From Pseudosporangium ferrugineum (GTDB taxonomy: Bacteria; Actinomycetota; Actinomycetes; Mycobacteriales; Micromonosporaceae), in NCBI RefSeq assembly GCF_003002065.1, contig NZ_PVZG01000022.1:1-64000 (forward strand): 64,000 nucleotides of DNA. Direction: 5' to 3'. The notes beneath the pieces were generated by a model that was not told where the DNA came from, did not search any database, and was given only the letters and a program-made list of their open reading frames with translations. The position numbers were made by a program, and so were the translations under genes. Below are positions 27,101 through 35,693 of this stretch, in pieces (within the stretch, counting starts at the first letter, position 1; every line of letters starts with the position of its first letter).

Positions 27101-30100
27101 GCAGCGCCGCCTCCGGGGTGGCCGCCAGCGCGGGCACGGGCGCCAGCGTGAGGCTGAGGTCGCCGGCGGCGTCCGCGCCGAGCGGCAGCACCGCCACCGC
27201 GAACCGGCCCGCGTCCACCTCGGCCCGTACGGCCGGCCGGATCGGCGCGAACAGCCCGTCGACCTCCAGGTGCAGGGTGAGATCGGCGTGCGGCCCGGGC
27301 GCGACGCCGGCGGCGAACTCGTCGAGCACGACCGGGCCGATGCGTACGCCTGCCGCACCGACCGTGAGCACCGGGCCGGCGGCCGTCCAGCCGAGCCGCA
27401 CCGTCACCGTGCCGATCCCCGGCGGCTGCACCGTCCACACCACCGTGCCGTCCTCGGCCCGCAGCTGACCGGCGGGCAGCGGCAGCAGCGGCGGCGGCCC
27501 GAACATCCCGGCCATCCCGGCGACGATCTCGGCGACCTGCGCCGGATCGGCCGCCCGCGCCGCCCACCAGCCCGGGTCCAGCATCGCGGCCAGCCGCTCG
27601 GCGCGTTCCGGCGCGGTGAAACCCTCGCTGTCGTCGGCGTAGACGTCCAGCCCGGTGGCCAGCGCGAGCACCGCGCGCAGCAGCCCCTCCGGGTCGCCGA
27701 CCGGTGGCCGCAGCTCGTCCACCAGCTCCTGCAGCACCCGGGGCAGCAGCCGGGCGCCGGCCGCGGCGACCGCCCCCAGCCCGCCGAACCGGGGCAGGAG
27801 GTCGATCCGGTCGCCGGTGTCCAGCACGATCGCCAGGACCAGACCCTCCGCGGCCAGCCCGGCCTCGACGGTGACCGCGCCCCAGTCGCCCGGCAGCGTG
27901 ACCCCGACCCCCACCAGCCCGGACGGGCGGACCCCGGCGGGGCCGGCAGCCAGCCCGAGGTCGATCGTGATGGTCGCGGCGTCCAGCGCGACCGTCCCGG
28001 CCAGCCGCAGGTCGACCGCGTCGCCCGCGGCGGCCCGCGCGGTGAGGGTCAGGCCGCCCGGCAGGCCACCGATCGCGGTCACGACCAGGTCGATCAGCTC
28101 GGCGACGGCGGCCGCGTCGAACCCGGGTCCGTCGGTGCGGCCCAGCGCTGCGGGCCGCCGCAGCCAGGCGGCCGGGGCGGAGATCAGCCGGTCCAGCGGC
28201 AGCGCCCGGGCGCCGTCGCCGAGCGCGGGCTGCACCACCAGCGCGATCGCCGCCGACGTCAGCACCCCGGGCAGCGCGGCCAGCACCGCGTCGGCGAGGA
28301 CCGCGGGCGGCGGGGCGGGCAGCAGGACCACCTCGGGCAGCCACGGCTCCAGCGCCGCGCTCAGCGTCCCGGACGCCGACGACCAGCGCACCCGCAGCCC
28401 GCCGACCGTGACACCAGCCGTGACCGTGGCGGCGAAGCCGGGCAGGCCGAGCGCGGCGTCCACCTCGATCGGCAGGCCGGCCGCCGCGGTGGTACGGGCG
28501 TGCACCGTCCACGGGCCGGGCGTGACCGCGAGGACGGCCCCGGCGGGCAGTGCCAGCTCCCAGCCGCCGTCGCCGGTGGACCGCGCGCCCAGCGCCGGCA
28601 GGACCAGGGTGAGCAGGTCGGGCATCCGCTCGGCGAGCAGCGGGCCGGGCGCCGTGCCCAGCCGCAGCAGGAAGTCGCGGAGCTCACCGTCGGCCAGGTC
28701 GGCCAGCTCGGCGCGGTCGGTGGTGATCCCGGCCGGTCCCGCCTCGTGGGCCACCGCGACCGTGCTCAGCGCCACCCCGCCGGTGGCGTCCCGGCCGGCC
28801 ACCACGGCCAGTTCGGCGAGGCGGGCCCGGACGGCCACGCCGGGCCCGGGGCCGCCGATCAGCCAGCCGCCGGCGCGGCCGGCCCACGCGTGCACGGAGA
28901 TCCGCTGGGCCGGCCGGCCGGGCTCGGGGCCGGTGCCGACCCGGACGCGCAGGGCGTCGACCCGCACGTGACCGTCCACCGTGAGATCGCCGGGCCGGCC
29001 GGGGGCGGTGCCGGCCGGGACCCGGACGCCGACGCCGAGGTGGCTGGGTGCGACGGCCGGGGCCGCCGGGTCCTGGGCGTGTGCCGCGGCGAGGCGCCGC
29101 ACCAGCCCGGAGCCCACCCGGGAGCCGATCGCGAGGCCGGGCACCGGTTCGGCGCCGGTCGGCGGCATGCCGGCGAAGGACTCGGGCGGGGCCGGACGGC
29201 CGTTGTGGAACGGGCCGCCGTCGAGGCGGGTGGCCAGCATGGACAGGGCGTCGCCGGGGATCAGCTGCCGGGCCAGGCGGGCGGCGTCGGCCACCTCCGG
29301 GTCGGTGAGCGGGAGCAGGCTGCTGCCGGCGTGCGGGGCGCCGAGCGTGACGACACCGCGTACCCGGGCGGGGTTCTCGGCGGCGATCGTGCGGGCCAGC
29401 ACGCCCGCGGGACCGTGGCCGGCCAGCACGAGCCGGGCCGCGCCGGCCGCGGCGAGCACCGGGCCGATCGCCGTACGGGCGTCCGGCGCCGGCACCACCC
29501 GGCAGACCGCCGGGACCGACGGATCGGTGTCGGCGTCCGGGTCGCGGCCGGGTTCGAGCACGCCGATCAGCGCCGACCAGCCGGCGGCGTCCCCGCCGAT
29601 CAGCAGCACCGGGCAGGCCGGCCCGGCGCCCCAGGCCCGCAGCTGGGCGACGACCTGGGCGACCACGGCGGGATCGGTGGGCAGCGCGTCGTGCGGGCAG
29701 GTGGCGGCGGTGCCCACGGTCCAGCCGGCCGGCACGGCGGTGGCCGACGCGTACGGGACCAGCCCGTCCCCGGCCGCCAGCCAGGCGTCCAGCCGGTCGA
29801 GCGCCTCCCCGGCCCGGCCCGGGTCCCGGCCCCGCAGCGCGGGCGGATCGACGGCCGCGGCGAGCCGGCGCAGCAGCGTTTCGCCGTCCGTCGCGGCCTC
29901 GACGAGGGAAGGGCCGGGCGCGGGCGGCGGATCCAGCCAGAGCAGGAGGTCGACGTCGGCGCCGAGCAGCGGGACCGCCCACGGATCGGCGTCCGATCCC
30001 CGCCCGGTGACCGCCGGTCCCGGGCCGGGTGCCGCGCCTGGCCCGGTCGGCGCCGTGCCGGTGAGCAGCGCGGAGAGCCAGCGCAGGGCGGCGGGCAGGA

Positions 30101-32291
30101 ACGGCTCGCCGGTGCGGCTGTGCCCGCTCGCCACGGTGCGCAGGTGCGTGGCGAGGGCGGCCCGGGGATCGTCCAGCGCCGACAGCAGGCCCGCCGCCGT
30201 GCCGGGCAGCAGGCGTGGCCAGTCGGACGGCAGGCCGGGCAGGTCGGCGTGCAGGCCGAGCAACCCCGCGAGGGCGTACGCGGCGGAGTCCGTACCCCAC
30301 CACCGCAGCGCACGGACCGCGAGCAGGCCGACCAGCTCGGGCACCGCCTCCTCCGGCAGACCGAGCCCCAGGTCCGGGCGGGTACGGTCGAGCGGGCCGG
30401 GCGGCAGCCGCACGGTGACCGGATCGAGCTCGCCGATCGCCAGGTCGCGGATCTCCACCCCGGCGCTCAGCGACGCGTCCGGCCGCCACCCGGCGGTCAG
30501 CACGACGGCCTGCGCGGCGACGCTGGAACCGTCGCCGGCGTCCAGGGCGGGCAGCTCGCGGACGGAGGCCCGCAGCCGCTGCGCGCCGCTGAACCGGGCG
30601 TTCGTCGCCGAGGGCCCCAGATCGAAGGCGAGCACCTCGCTGGTGAGGGTCAGCTCCAGGGGGCCGGCGACGGCGCCGATGCGCAACCCGATGCGCAGCT
30701 GGTGCGCGCCGGCCGGGGTGTCCGGGCTCCGGTCGTCCCAGGCCACCAGCTCCAGCGTGAGGTCGTCGTTCCCGGTGATCACCGCCCGCCACGGGGCTCC
30801 GGGCAGGCCCGCGCCGCCGGGCTCGGCGGTCAGCCCGGCCAGGGCGGCCAGCTCGGCGAACAGCGGAGCCCAGTCGTCGTCCAGCGCGGCCCGGTGCATG
30901 CCGGCGATCGCGGCGAGCGGGTCGCCGGAGAACAGGGCGGCCCCCAGCCGATGCTGCCAGCCGACCGTACCGGTGGGGTCGGCCAGCCCGGCCAGTGCCA
31001 GCAGGCTCTGCCCCGGCCCGGCCTCGCCGGTGGCCGCGCGTACCGCGATCGCGACCTGATCGGTGACCGCCTCGACGACCGCGTCGGCGCTGCTCAGATC
31101 CATCGTCCGCGGGGTGCCGCCGACGGTGACCGCGCGCAGGCCGAGCAGCGGCCGGACCTGCCGGCCGTCCCAGGTGGCGCCGCCGTCGACGTGGCCGCCG
31201 GCGACCGGGGCGCTCACCGTCACCCGGACCGCCGGCAGGACACCGGCCGGCGCGTCGCCGGCCAGCGGCAGCGAGGCGAGGGTGGCGGCGGCGGTGAGCC
31301 GGGCGCCGCCCAGCGGCACGCTGATCTCCGTGCCGACCAGCAGGGCCGGGGGCGCGTCCCGGGTGGCGCCGAGGGTGAGGGCCACGGCGATGTCGCCGCC
31401 GAGATCGACGAGGGTGGCGCGGAACGGTTCGGCGGCGGTGCCGGCCCCGGCGATCGCCGGGTCGTCCCGGTCCAGGGGGAGGCCGCCGAGCAGGCCGGCG
31501 AGGTGGCGGAACCAGGCGCGCAGCGTGGCCGGATCGGCGGCGATCCCGGCCAGCCACGGGCGGATCGACGCCGGGTCGGTCACCGGCATCGGGGTGAGCA
31601 CGGCGTCGTCCAGGCCGAACGCGCCGGGCAGGTGCTCGACCAGGCGGCGGATCCGCGGGTCGACGGCGGTCTCGTGGCCGAGCAGGGCCAGGATCAGCAT
31701 CTGTACGGCGTCGACGGCGCCCCGGTCCAGGTGGGCCGGATCCAGCACGGCCGGCGGCTGCCCGCTCTGCTCGAGGATTACCCGCACGCGCACGCCGTTC
31801 GCGGCGTCCACGGCGACGCGCACCTCGATCGCCTCGGGGATGATCCCCGCGCCGAGTGTGACCCGCAGCGCGACCTCGAGCGGACCGTCCTCGGTCGCGG
31901 CCACCGCCCGCACGGCGTCGCCGTCCGCGTCCACCAGCGGCAACCGCACCGCCAGGTCGACGCCGGGCGTGCCCGTCCACGGGCCCTTCGCCCGCGCGGC
32001 CAGCCCGAGCACGGTTCCCGAGACGGTCAGATAGACGTTGCCGACCGGGTTCGCCGCCAGCACCGGGTGCCAGGAGCTGCCGTCGGCCTGCCACGGGCCG
32101 GGCTCCGGCGGCAACGCGTCACCCAGAAGGGCGAGCACCGCGCTGCGCTGTCCGGGATCCGACAGGCAGCGGCCGAGCGACTCGATCGGGTGATCGAACC
32201 ACTGTGGATCGATCTGGCCGGCCGCGTCGAGCAGCCCGATGGCGCGCAGTACCGAGGTGAGACGCGGGTCCGCGCCCATCGACAGCGCCAT
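24132..32291 (-). CDS. Giant DUF6603-containing protein D (2719 aa)
   Basis: A 2719-residue protein with no signal peptide. Most of it is repetitive beta-rich sequence alternating with Ala/Leu helices. Near residues 940-1010 it carries a lipase-like stretch (RLVLAGHGPAG, VVTLGAPHAGSSLL) in which the nucleophile elbow reads G-H-G-P-A-G, with Gly960 in place of Ser. The C-terminal quarter, about residues 1950-2550, contains the hallmark of DUF6603: LLGKFEISAVGLITTKNPDG, GGMLGLNRSVDLDRLRDGL, DSILFPTDVVRRA and WGVPALISIKLGIILE. DUF6603 has no assigned function. ATG 32291 has GGGGGTGAC directly upstream. First gene of the leftward operon D-C-B-A. Confidence 0.85.
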   Translation of the reverse strand: MALSMGADPRLTSVLRAIGLLDAAGQIDPQWFDHPIESLGRCLSDPGQRSAVLALLGDALPPEPGPWQADGSSWHPVLAANPVGNVYLTVSGTVLGLAARAKGPWTGTPGVDLAVRLPLVDADGDAVRAVAATEDGPLEVALRVTLGAGIIPEAIEVRVAVDAANGVRVRVILEQSGQPPAVLDPAHLDRGAVDAVQMLILALLGHETAVDPRIRRLVEHLPGAFGLDDAVLTPMPVTDPASIRPWLAGIAADPATLRAWFRHLAGLLGGLPLDRDDPAIAGAGTAAEPFRATLVDLGGDIAVALTLGATRDAPPALLVGTEISVPLGGARLTAAATLASLPLAGDAPAGVLPAVRVTVSAPVAGGHVDGGATWDGRQVRPLLGLRAVTVGGTPRTMDLSSADAVVEAVTDQVAIAVRAATGEAGPGQSLLALAGLADPTGTVGWQHRLGAALFSGDPLAAIAGMHRAALDDDWAPLFAELAALAGLTAEPGGAGLPGAPWRAVITGNDDLTLELVAWDDRSPDTPAGAHQLRIGLRIGAVAGPLELTLTSEVLAFDLGPSATNARFSGAQRLRASVRELPALDAGDGSSVAAQAVVLTAGWRPDASLSAGVEIRDLAIGELDPVTVRLPPGPLDRTRPDLGLGLPEEAVPELVGLLAVRALRWWGTDSAAYALAGLLGLHADLPGLPSDWPRLLPGTAAGLLSALDDPRAALATHLRTVASGHSRTGEPFLPAALRWLSALLTGTAPTGPGAAPGPGPAVTGRGSDADPWAVPLLGADVDLLLWLDPPPAPGPSLVEAATDGETLLRRLAAAVDPPALRGRDPGRAGEALDRLDAWLAAGDGLVPYASATAVPAGWTVGTAATCPHDALPTDPAVVAQVVAQLRAWGAGPACPVLLIGGDAAGWSALIGVLEPGRDPDADTDPSVPAVCRVVPAPDARTAIGPVLAAAGAARLVLAGHGPAGVLARTIAAENPARVRGVVTLGAPHAGSSLLPLTDPEVADAARLARQLIPGDALSMLATRLDGGPFHNGRPAPPESFAGMPPTGAEPVPGLAIGSRVGSGLVRRLAAAHAQDPAAPAVAPSHLGVGVRVPAGTAPGRPGDLTVDGHVRVDALRVRVGTGPEPGRPAQRISVHAWAGRAGGWLIGGPGPGVAVRARLAELAVVAGRDATGGVALSTVAVAHEAGPAGITTDRAELADLADGELRDFLLRLGTAPGPLLAERMPDLLTLVLPALGARSTGDGGWELALPAGAVLAVTPGPWTVHARTTAAAGLPIEVDAALGLPGFAATVTAGVTVGGLRVRWSSASGTLSAALEPWLPEVVLLPAPPPAVLADAVLAALPGVLTSAAIALVVQPALGDGARALPLDRLISAPAAWLRRPAALGRTDGPGFDAAAVAELIDLVVTAIGGLPGGLTLTARAAAGDAVDLRLAGTVALDAATITIDLGLAAGPAGVRPSGLVGVGVTLPGDWGAVTVEAGLAAEGLVLAIVLDTGDRIDLLPRFGGLGAVAAAGARLLPRVLQELVDELRPPVGDPEGLLRAVLALATGLDVYADDSEGFTAPERAERLAAMLDPGWWAARAADPAQVAEIVAGMAGMFGPPPLLPLPAGQLRAEDGTVVWTVQPPGIGTVTVRLGWTAAGPVLTVGAAGVRIGPVVLDEFAAGVAPGPHADLTLHLEVDGLFAPIRPAVRAEVDAGRFAVAVLPLGADAAGDLSLTLAPVPALAATPEAALLLVERWGLPIAAELLLRAVDGAAPGGRPEPLLRRPLWQDGPTAEAVLVASGLVTTTAGGLRAARPLPEPGGAVLRALQAAATGIAIQVVPGQLEVALISEPATGGSRTGLRLRGRADIEAGELTVRLRFGDASWLTDADRGVTVWLLEPDPTPGAALPLRLTAALRVAGFGMLLSRTDGEPLTDGVVVLGAAGGLLFLEAEFLGADRAPAVTVGGLGAALEVQRAFVNVAGEDADSFIAKVLPPQLAAPFDLAVIYRDGALRIEGGGGEPGRLELAVPLDLDLAVIRITELLLALQTGTGGVSIEAALSGGADVGPVHAVVKRVGLIAAFRPEGPQLRFRPPDMVGLSIDSPSLRLGGFLLVDEPRGRYIGAIEISLLGKFEISAVGLITTKNPDGTPGFSLLFIISIIFPTPIALGYGFFFAGAGGMLGLNRSVDLDRLRDGLRTGAADSILFPTDVVRRADAIVRDLEAVFPVAPGQFLVGPMALITWGVPALISIKLGIILELGARVKVAVLGAVRAALPDPGSAVLDLKAAFLGTVDVAAGLLTFDAAIYDSYLGTGDLKFTFEGDIAVRLSWGAQPDFVMSVGGFHPTYKPAAHLRLPTMRRISISLLRDNPRLTLATYFAITSNTVQFGARLSFYLGVSGFSVEGDFGFDVLFQFSPFRFDAHAWAHLAVKAGGSVLLCLTLDFTLRGPAPWIARGTASFSILFFSVSVEFEATFGDTVLDTMPGIALLPRLIEELGRPENWTGALAAGATSVVSLLAVPSTVIDAGGSLTVSQRVLPLGTDVTLFGTSKPTDLRRLDLLGLDVGDDPAGSEPVTDAFSPAAFQEMSDSDKLRAPAFERRPAGARVTSGARLHTTHTVVRPAKFDLIVVDADDTTVTVARPLDAATLGRQVRGAAAARSPAAKRRRLDAETASVLAAGEPADAYAVTSLGDLRPLTATGGPATPGSPEARLPRSEAEQLAAALDNAGFDVQVVPAAQVEVPVR

Positions 32292-32456
32292 GTCACCCCC
32301 AGGGCCGCGAACATCCTGGGTGGATCGAACCCGAATCCCCGACGGACCGAAAGCCCCCGACAGGTTGACGAAACTGCCGGAACGTCGCTGGTGGAATGGG
32401 GGTGCGGTCGTCCACGATGGCGGCGACCGAGGACCGCGGCGATCGGAGGAGCCCGC
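32292..32456. promoter_or_regulatory. Divergent promoter region between the giant operon and the E-F pair
   Basis: These 165 bp must hold the promoters for both the leftward operon (start 32291) and the rightward E-F pair (start 32457). A TTGACG hexamer at 32365-32370 points toward E, but no good -10 lies at normal distance (TGGAAT at 32392 is 21 bp away). I see no strong inverted repeat. The shared region is the main reason to suspect joint regulation. Confidence 0.5.
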
Positions 32457-35400
32457 GTGGCGCTGACCGGCGACATCGTCACCGCGATCCTCGGCGCGCT
32501 GGGCGCGGTCGAGGAGCCGGCGCCGGTCCTGCGCGCCGAACAGCCCCCGCCGGTGCTCGACGTCCCGGCGATGCTGGACCTGATGGACCTCTGGCTCGAG
32601 CCGCTGGTCCTCGGCGCTCCGGAGTTGGCCGCGGCCCGCTCGATCATCGCCGCCGCCCGGGCGGATCCCGATCCGGCCTCGGCGCCGCCGACGATGATCG
32701 AGTACGCCGTCGAGGAGAGCCGGGTGACCGCGGGGTTCGCCATGGTCGTGACGGCCGGCCCGGTGGTGGCCAAGCTGATCGACCTGGCCCGCCCGGAGCG
32801 CTACCTGCCCTCGTTCGCCGACGTGATCGCCGTCGAGACGGCGCGGATCCGGCGGCTCTACAGCGCGGCGATCCTCACCGAGCTGCGCTCGCCGGTGCGC
32901 GGGCCGGCCGGCGTCCACCTGGTGGCCGCCGACCGGGCGATGGCAGCCTTCCCGGTCTTCGTCCGCGATCGCTACCTCGACGACCTTCGGGGGGTGCAGG
33001 GCGGCATCACCGACGCCGCGGCCGCCTGGTCCGGCCTGCGGGAGCTCCGGGCGCAGCTGGGCCGGCCGGTGAGCGGGCCGACCGGCGCGGACCACGGCAC
33101 CGCCGCCGACGCCGGCCCGAACGTGACCACCTGGCCGCTGCGCGCCGACCTGGACGACGCGCTCGGCCGGGCGCGGGCGATGCGGGACAACGGGGAACCG
33201 GGCCTCGAGGAGGCGATGCAGGACCTGATCCGTACGGTGCAGATCCAGCACGCCGCCCTGACCGCGCTGACCGTCCGCGAGCAGGTGTCCGCCTGGGTCG
33301 ACCAGGTGATCGCCTTTCCCGACCTGACCGCCCGGGTGACCGGGTATCTCGGCGAGCTCGACGCCGTGCTGCGCGGATTCTCGGACGCGTTCGCGGCCCG
33401 GACCCACCCGGACGACCCGGCCCGGATGGCGGCCGCGGCCACCGCGCAGGTCGCCGCCATCACCGCGCTGGCCGAGTTGCTGGGCCGCCGGCAGGTCAAG
33501 GACGACCTGGACGAACTCGGCACCGTGATCGGCGTCGAGACCGCGGTGAAGATGGCGCTGCTGGCCACGGCGGTGGTCGCGGCCGCCGCCCTCACCGCGG
33601 GAATGGCCGGCGCGGCGGTCGGCGGCGCGCTCGCGTCCGGCGCGGCGGCGGGCGGCCTGACCCTGGCCGAGGCGGCGGCGGTGGGGGCGATCGGCTCGTT
33701 CGCCGTCGAGGCCCTGTGGTTCACCGTGGCCGTCCGGGCCGGCAACGAGCTGCTGCTCGGCCCCGATTCGGTCAGCCACACCTCGTTCGCCGAGGAGCTG
33801 TTCTGGAACGCGGCCATGATGGGCGGGATCAAGGCGGTCGAGCGCGGCTTCGCCACCGTGTTCGTGCAGCTCGTCCGGGCGGACACGGCGGCGGCCCGGA
33901 TCGCGTTCGTGGCCGGGCGTACGGCGGTCGCGCAGCTGTCCCTGTTCGCCTTCGCCGAGTTGCAGAGCCTGGTGCACCGCGGCCGGCTGCTCACCGGCGA
34001 GGAGGCGGCCGCGGCGGCGCTCCAGCAGATCGTGATGACCGCGACGCTGAGCATCGGCCGGCTGCTGGGCACGTCCTTCGCCGAGCGGCTGACCGGGGAG
34101 CCGCGCATCGACGCGACCCGGCTCCAGCTGCTCGAGGCGCGCCGGGCGCTGGCCGCCACCCGGTTCCGCCAGATCGAGGCCGGGCGGGCGACCCCGGAGC
34201 AGGTGGCCACCTACCTGACCGACGCGCAGGCGCTGTGGACCGACTTCCTCAAGCTGGTGGACACGCTGCCGCCGGAGGACGCCCGGGTGCCCGCCCTGAT
34301 CGAGCCGTTCGCCAAGGCGCGGTTCGAGCTGGAGCTGCGGCTCGCGATGATCGGCATCCTCAGCCCGGACAGCGGCGGCCTGCCGCCGGCCTGCCGGCCG
34401 GTCCGTCCCGGCGTGGTCGCGGTCTCCGCCGAGGCGCGGGCCCGCCTGGAGCAGTTCCACGCCGAGCGGGAGGGCACGCTGGAGCCGGCCACGCTGCCCG
34501 GGGTGCTGGTCGGCGCCCGGCCCGGCGGCGCCCGGACGATCTTCCTGACCTCGGCGCTGCCGGAGCGCGCGCCGACCCCGGCCGAGCTCGCCCTGGTGCG
34601 CGGCGTGGTCCCCGAGGACGTGCTCTTCGACGACGTGGCCACGCTCGGGCTGGTCCGGCTGACCGAGGCGTTCGGCGCCAGGAAGGTCGACAACGTGCTG
34701 GCCGCCGCGGGGGACCGGCAGATCGAGCTGCTGCGCCTGCTCGCCCACCCCGAGCTGGCCCAGGTCACGGCGGTCCGCAACGCCGGCGGTGAGGCCTGGG
34801 AGGCGATCGGCCAGGACGCGCGCGCGGTCGCGTTCGGCCGGGCGTACGGGCCCAGGCTCGCGGTGAAGCTCTACACCATGTTCGGGCCGGGACCGGCGCG
34901 GGTGGACGCCCGGGAACGGACGGCCGGGCTGATCGAGGCGGCCGAACCGGCCCGGCGGGACCCGCTGATCCAGGAGCTGCTGACCCTCGACGACCGGCGG
35001 TTCCGGCTGCGCATCGGCACCGCCAAGCGGATCGTCCGGCAGGCCGCCACCAAGGACAGCCTCAAGATAGACCGGTCGCTGGTGCAGTGGCGCACCATCC
35101 GGGCGGAGATCGAACGCAACTATCCGCACCTGACGGCCGAGCAACGGGACGGCCGCGCCGACCTCGACCAGGTGCTCGAGGCGGCCCGCGCCGGCAAGTT
35201 CGCCAAGAGCCTCTCGCACGCCACCCGCCTCGCCATGCTCGACCGCTTCGACGCCCTGGGCCGCCAGTACGGCCTGAGCCCCGGCTCGATCAGCGGCCGC
35301 CGCGGCACCCTCGCCGAATGGCTGTTCATCCCCGGCCGTGGCTTCCGCCGTACGGTCTGGCTGCGGGGCAAGCAGATCCGCCAGGTCGTCTCCGGCTGCA

Positions 35401-35693
35401 CCGTCTCCGACGACTGGTATCAGGTGGACGGCCGGTGGGAGGCGCTGGAGCTGAAGTCCGACCTGATCCACCAGCAGAGCACCGCCGAGCTGCGGGCGCT
35501 CGCCAGGGGCTACCTCACCGACGCGACCGGCGACGCCGAGAATCTGCCGCCCGGCTCGCGGTACGCGCTCTGGTTCATCCGCGAGCCCGGCACCCAGGCG
35601 GACATGGACGCGATGATCACCGTGCTGCGGGGCGGCGGCAGCCCGATCACCCGGGTCCGGTTCGGCGACCGGGAGTGGGTGGACCTGCGATGA
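32457..35693 (+). CDS. Toxin-like protein E: hydrophobic middle and C-terminal PD-(D/E)XK-like motif
   Basis: A 1078-residue protein. Residues 1-350 are mainly helical with no signal peptide. Residues 357-435 are strongly hydrophobic (VVAAAALTAGMAGAAVGGAL and following), which could insert in a membrane. After a long helical region the last 140 residues change character: Glu954 in LAEWLF, Asp985/986 in SDDWY, then LELKS with Glu998 and Lys1000, followed by YALWFI. That spacing is compatible with a PD-(D/E)XK nuclease. The layout, a long body with a small C-terminal catalytic module, resembles polymorphic toxins. I recognise no named family. GTG 32457 has GGAGGA upstream; the end overlaps F as ATGA. 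Confidence 0.72.
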   Translation: MALTGDIVTAILGALGAVEEPAPVLRAEQPPPVLDVPAMLDLMDLWLEPLVLGAPELAAARSIIAAARADPDPASAPPTMIEYAVEESRVTAGFAMVVTAGPVVAKLIDLARPERYLPSFADVIAVETARIRRLYSAAILTELRSPVRGPAGVHLVAADRAMAAFPVFVRDRYLDDLRGVQGGITDAAAAWSGLRELRAQLGRPVSGPTGADHGTAADAGPNVTTWPLRADLDDALGRARAMRDNGEPGLEEAMQDLIRTVQIQHAALTALTVREQVSAWVDQVIAFPDLTARVTGYLGELDAVLRGFSDAFAARTHPDDPARMAAAATAQVAAITALAELLGRRQVKDDLDELGTVIGVETAVKMALLATAVVAAAALTAGMAGAAVGGALASGAAAGGLTLAEAAAVGAIGSFAVEALWFTVAVRAGNELLLGPDSVSHTSFAEELFWNAAMMGGIKAVERGFATVFVQLVRADTAAARIAFVAGRTAVAQLSLFAFAELQSLVHRGRLLTGEEAAAAALQQIVMTATLSIGRLLGTSFAERLTGEPRIDATRLQLLEARRALAATRFRQIEAGRATPEQVATYLTDAQALWTDFLKLVDTLPPEDARVPALIEPFAKARFELELRLAMIGILSPDSGGLPPACRPVRPGVVAVSAEARARLEQFHAEREGTLEPATLPGVLVGARPGGARTIFLTSALPERAPTPAELALVRGVVPEDVLFDDVATLGLVRLTEAFGARKVDNVLAAAGDRQIELLRLLAHPELAQVTAVRNAGGEAWEAIGQDARAVAFGRAYGPRLAVKLYTMFGPGPARVDARERTAGLIEAAEPARRDPLIQELLTLDDRRFRLRIGTAKRIVRQAATKDSLKIDRSLVQWRTIRAEIERNYPHLTAEQRDGRADLDQVLEAARAGKFAKSLSHATRLAMLDRFDALGRQYGLSPGSISGRRGTLAEWLFIPGRGFRRTVWLRGKQIRQVVSGCTVSDDWYQVDGRWEALELKSDLIHQQSTAELRALARGYLTDATGDAENLPPGSRYALWFIREPGTQADMDAMITVLRGGGSPITRVRFGDREWVDLR

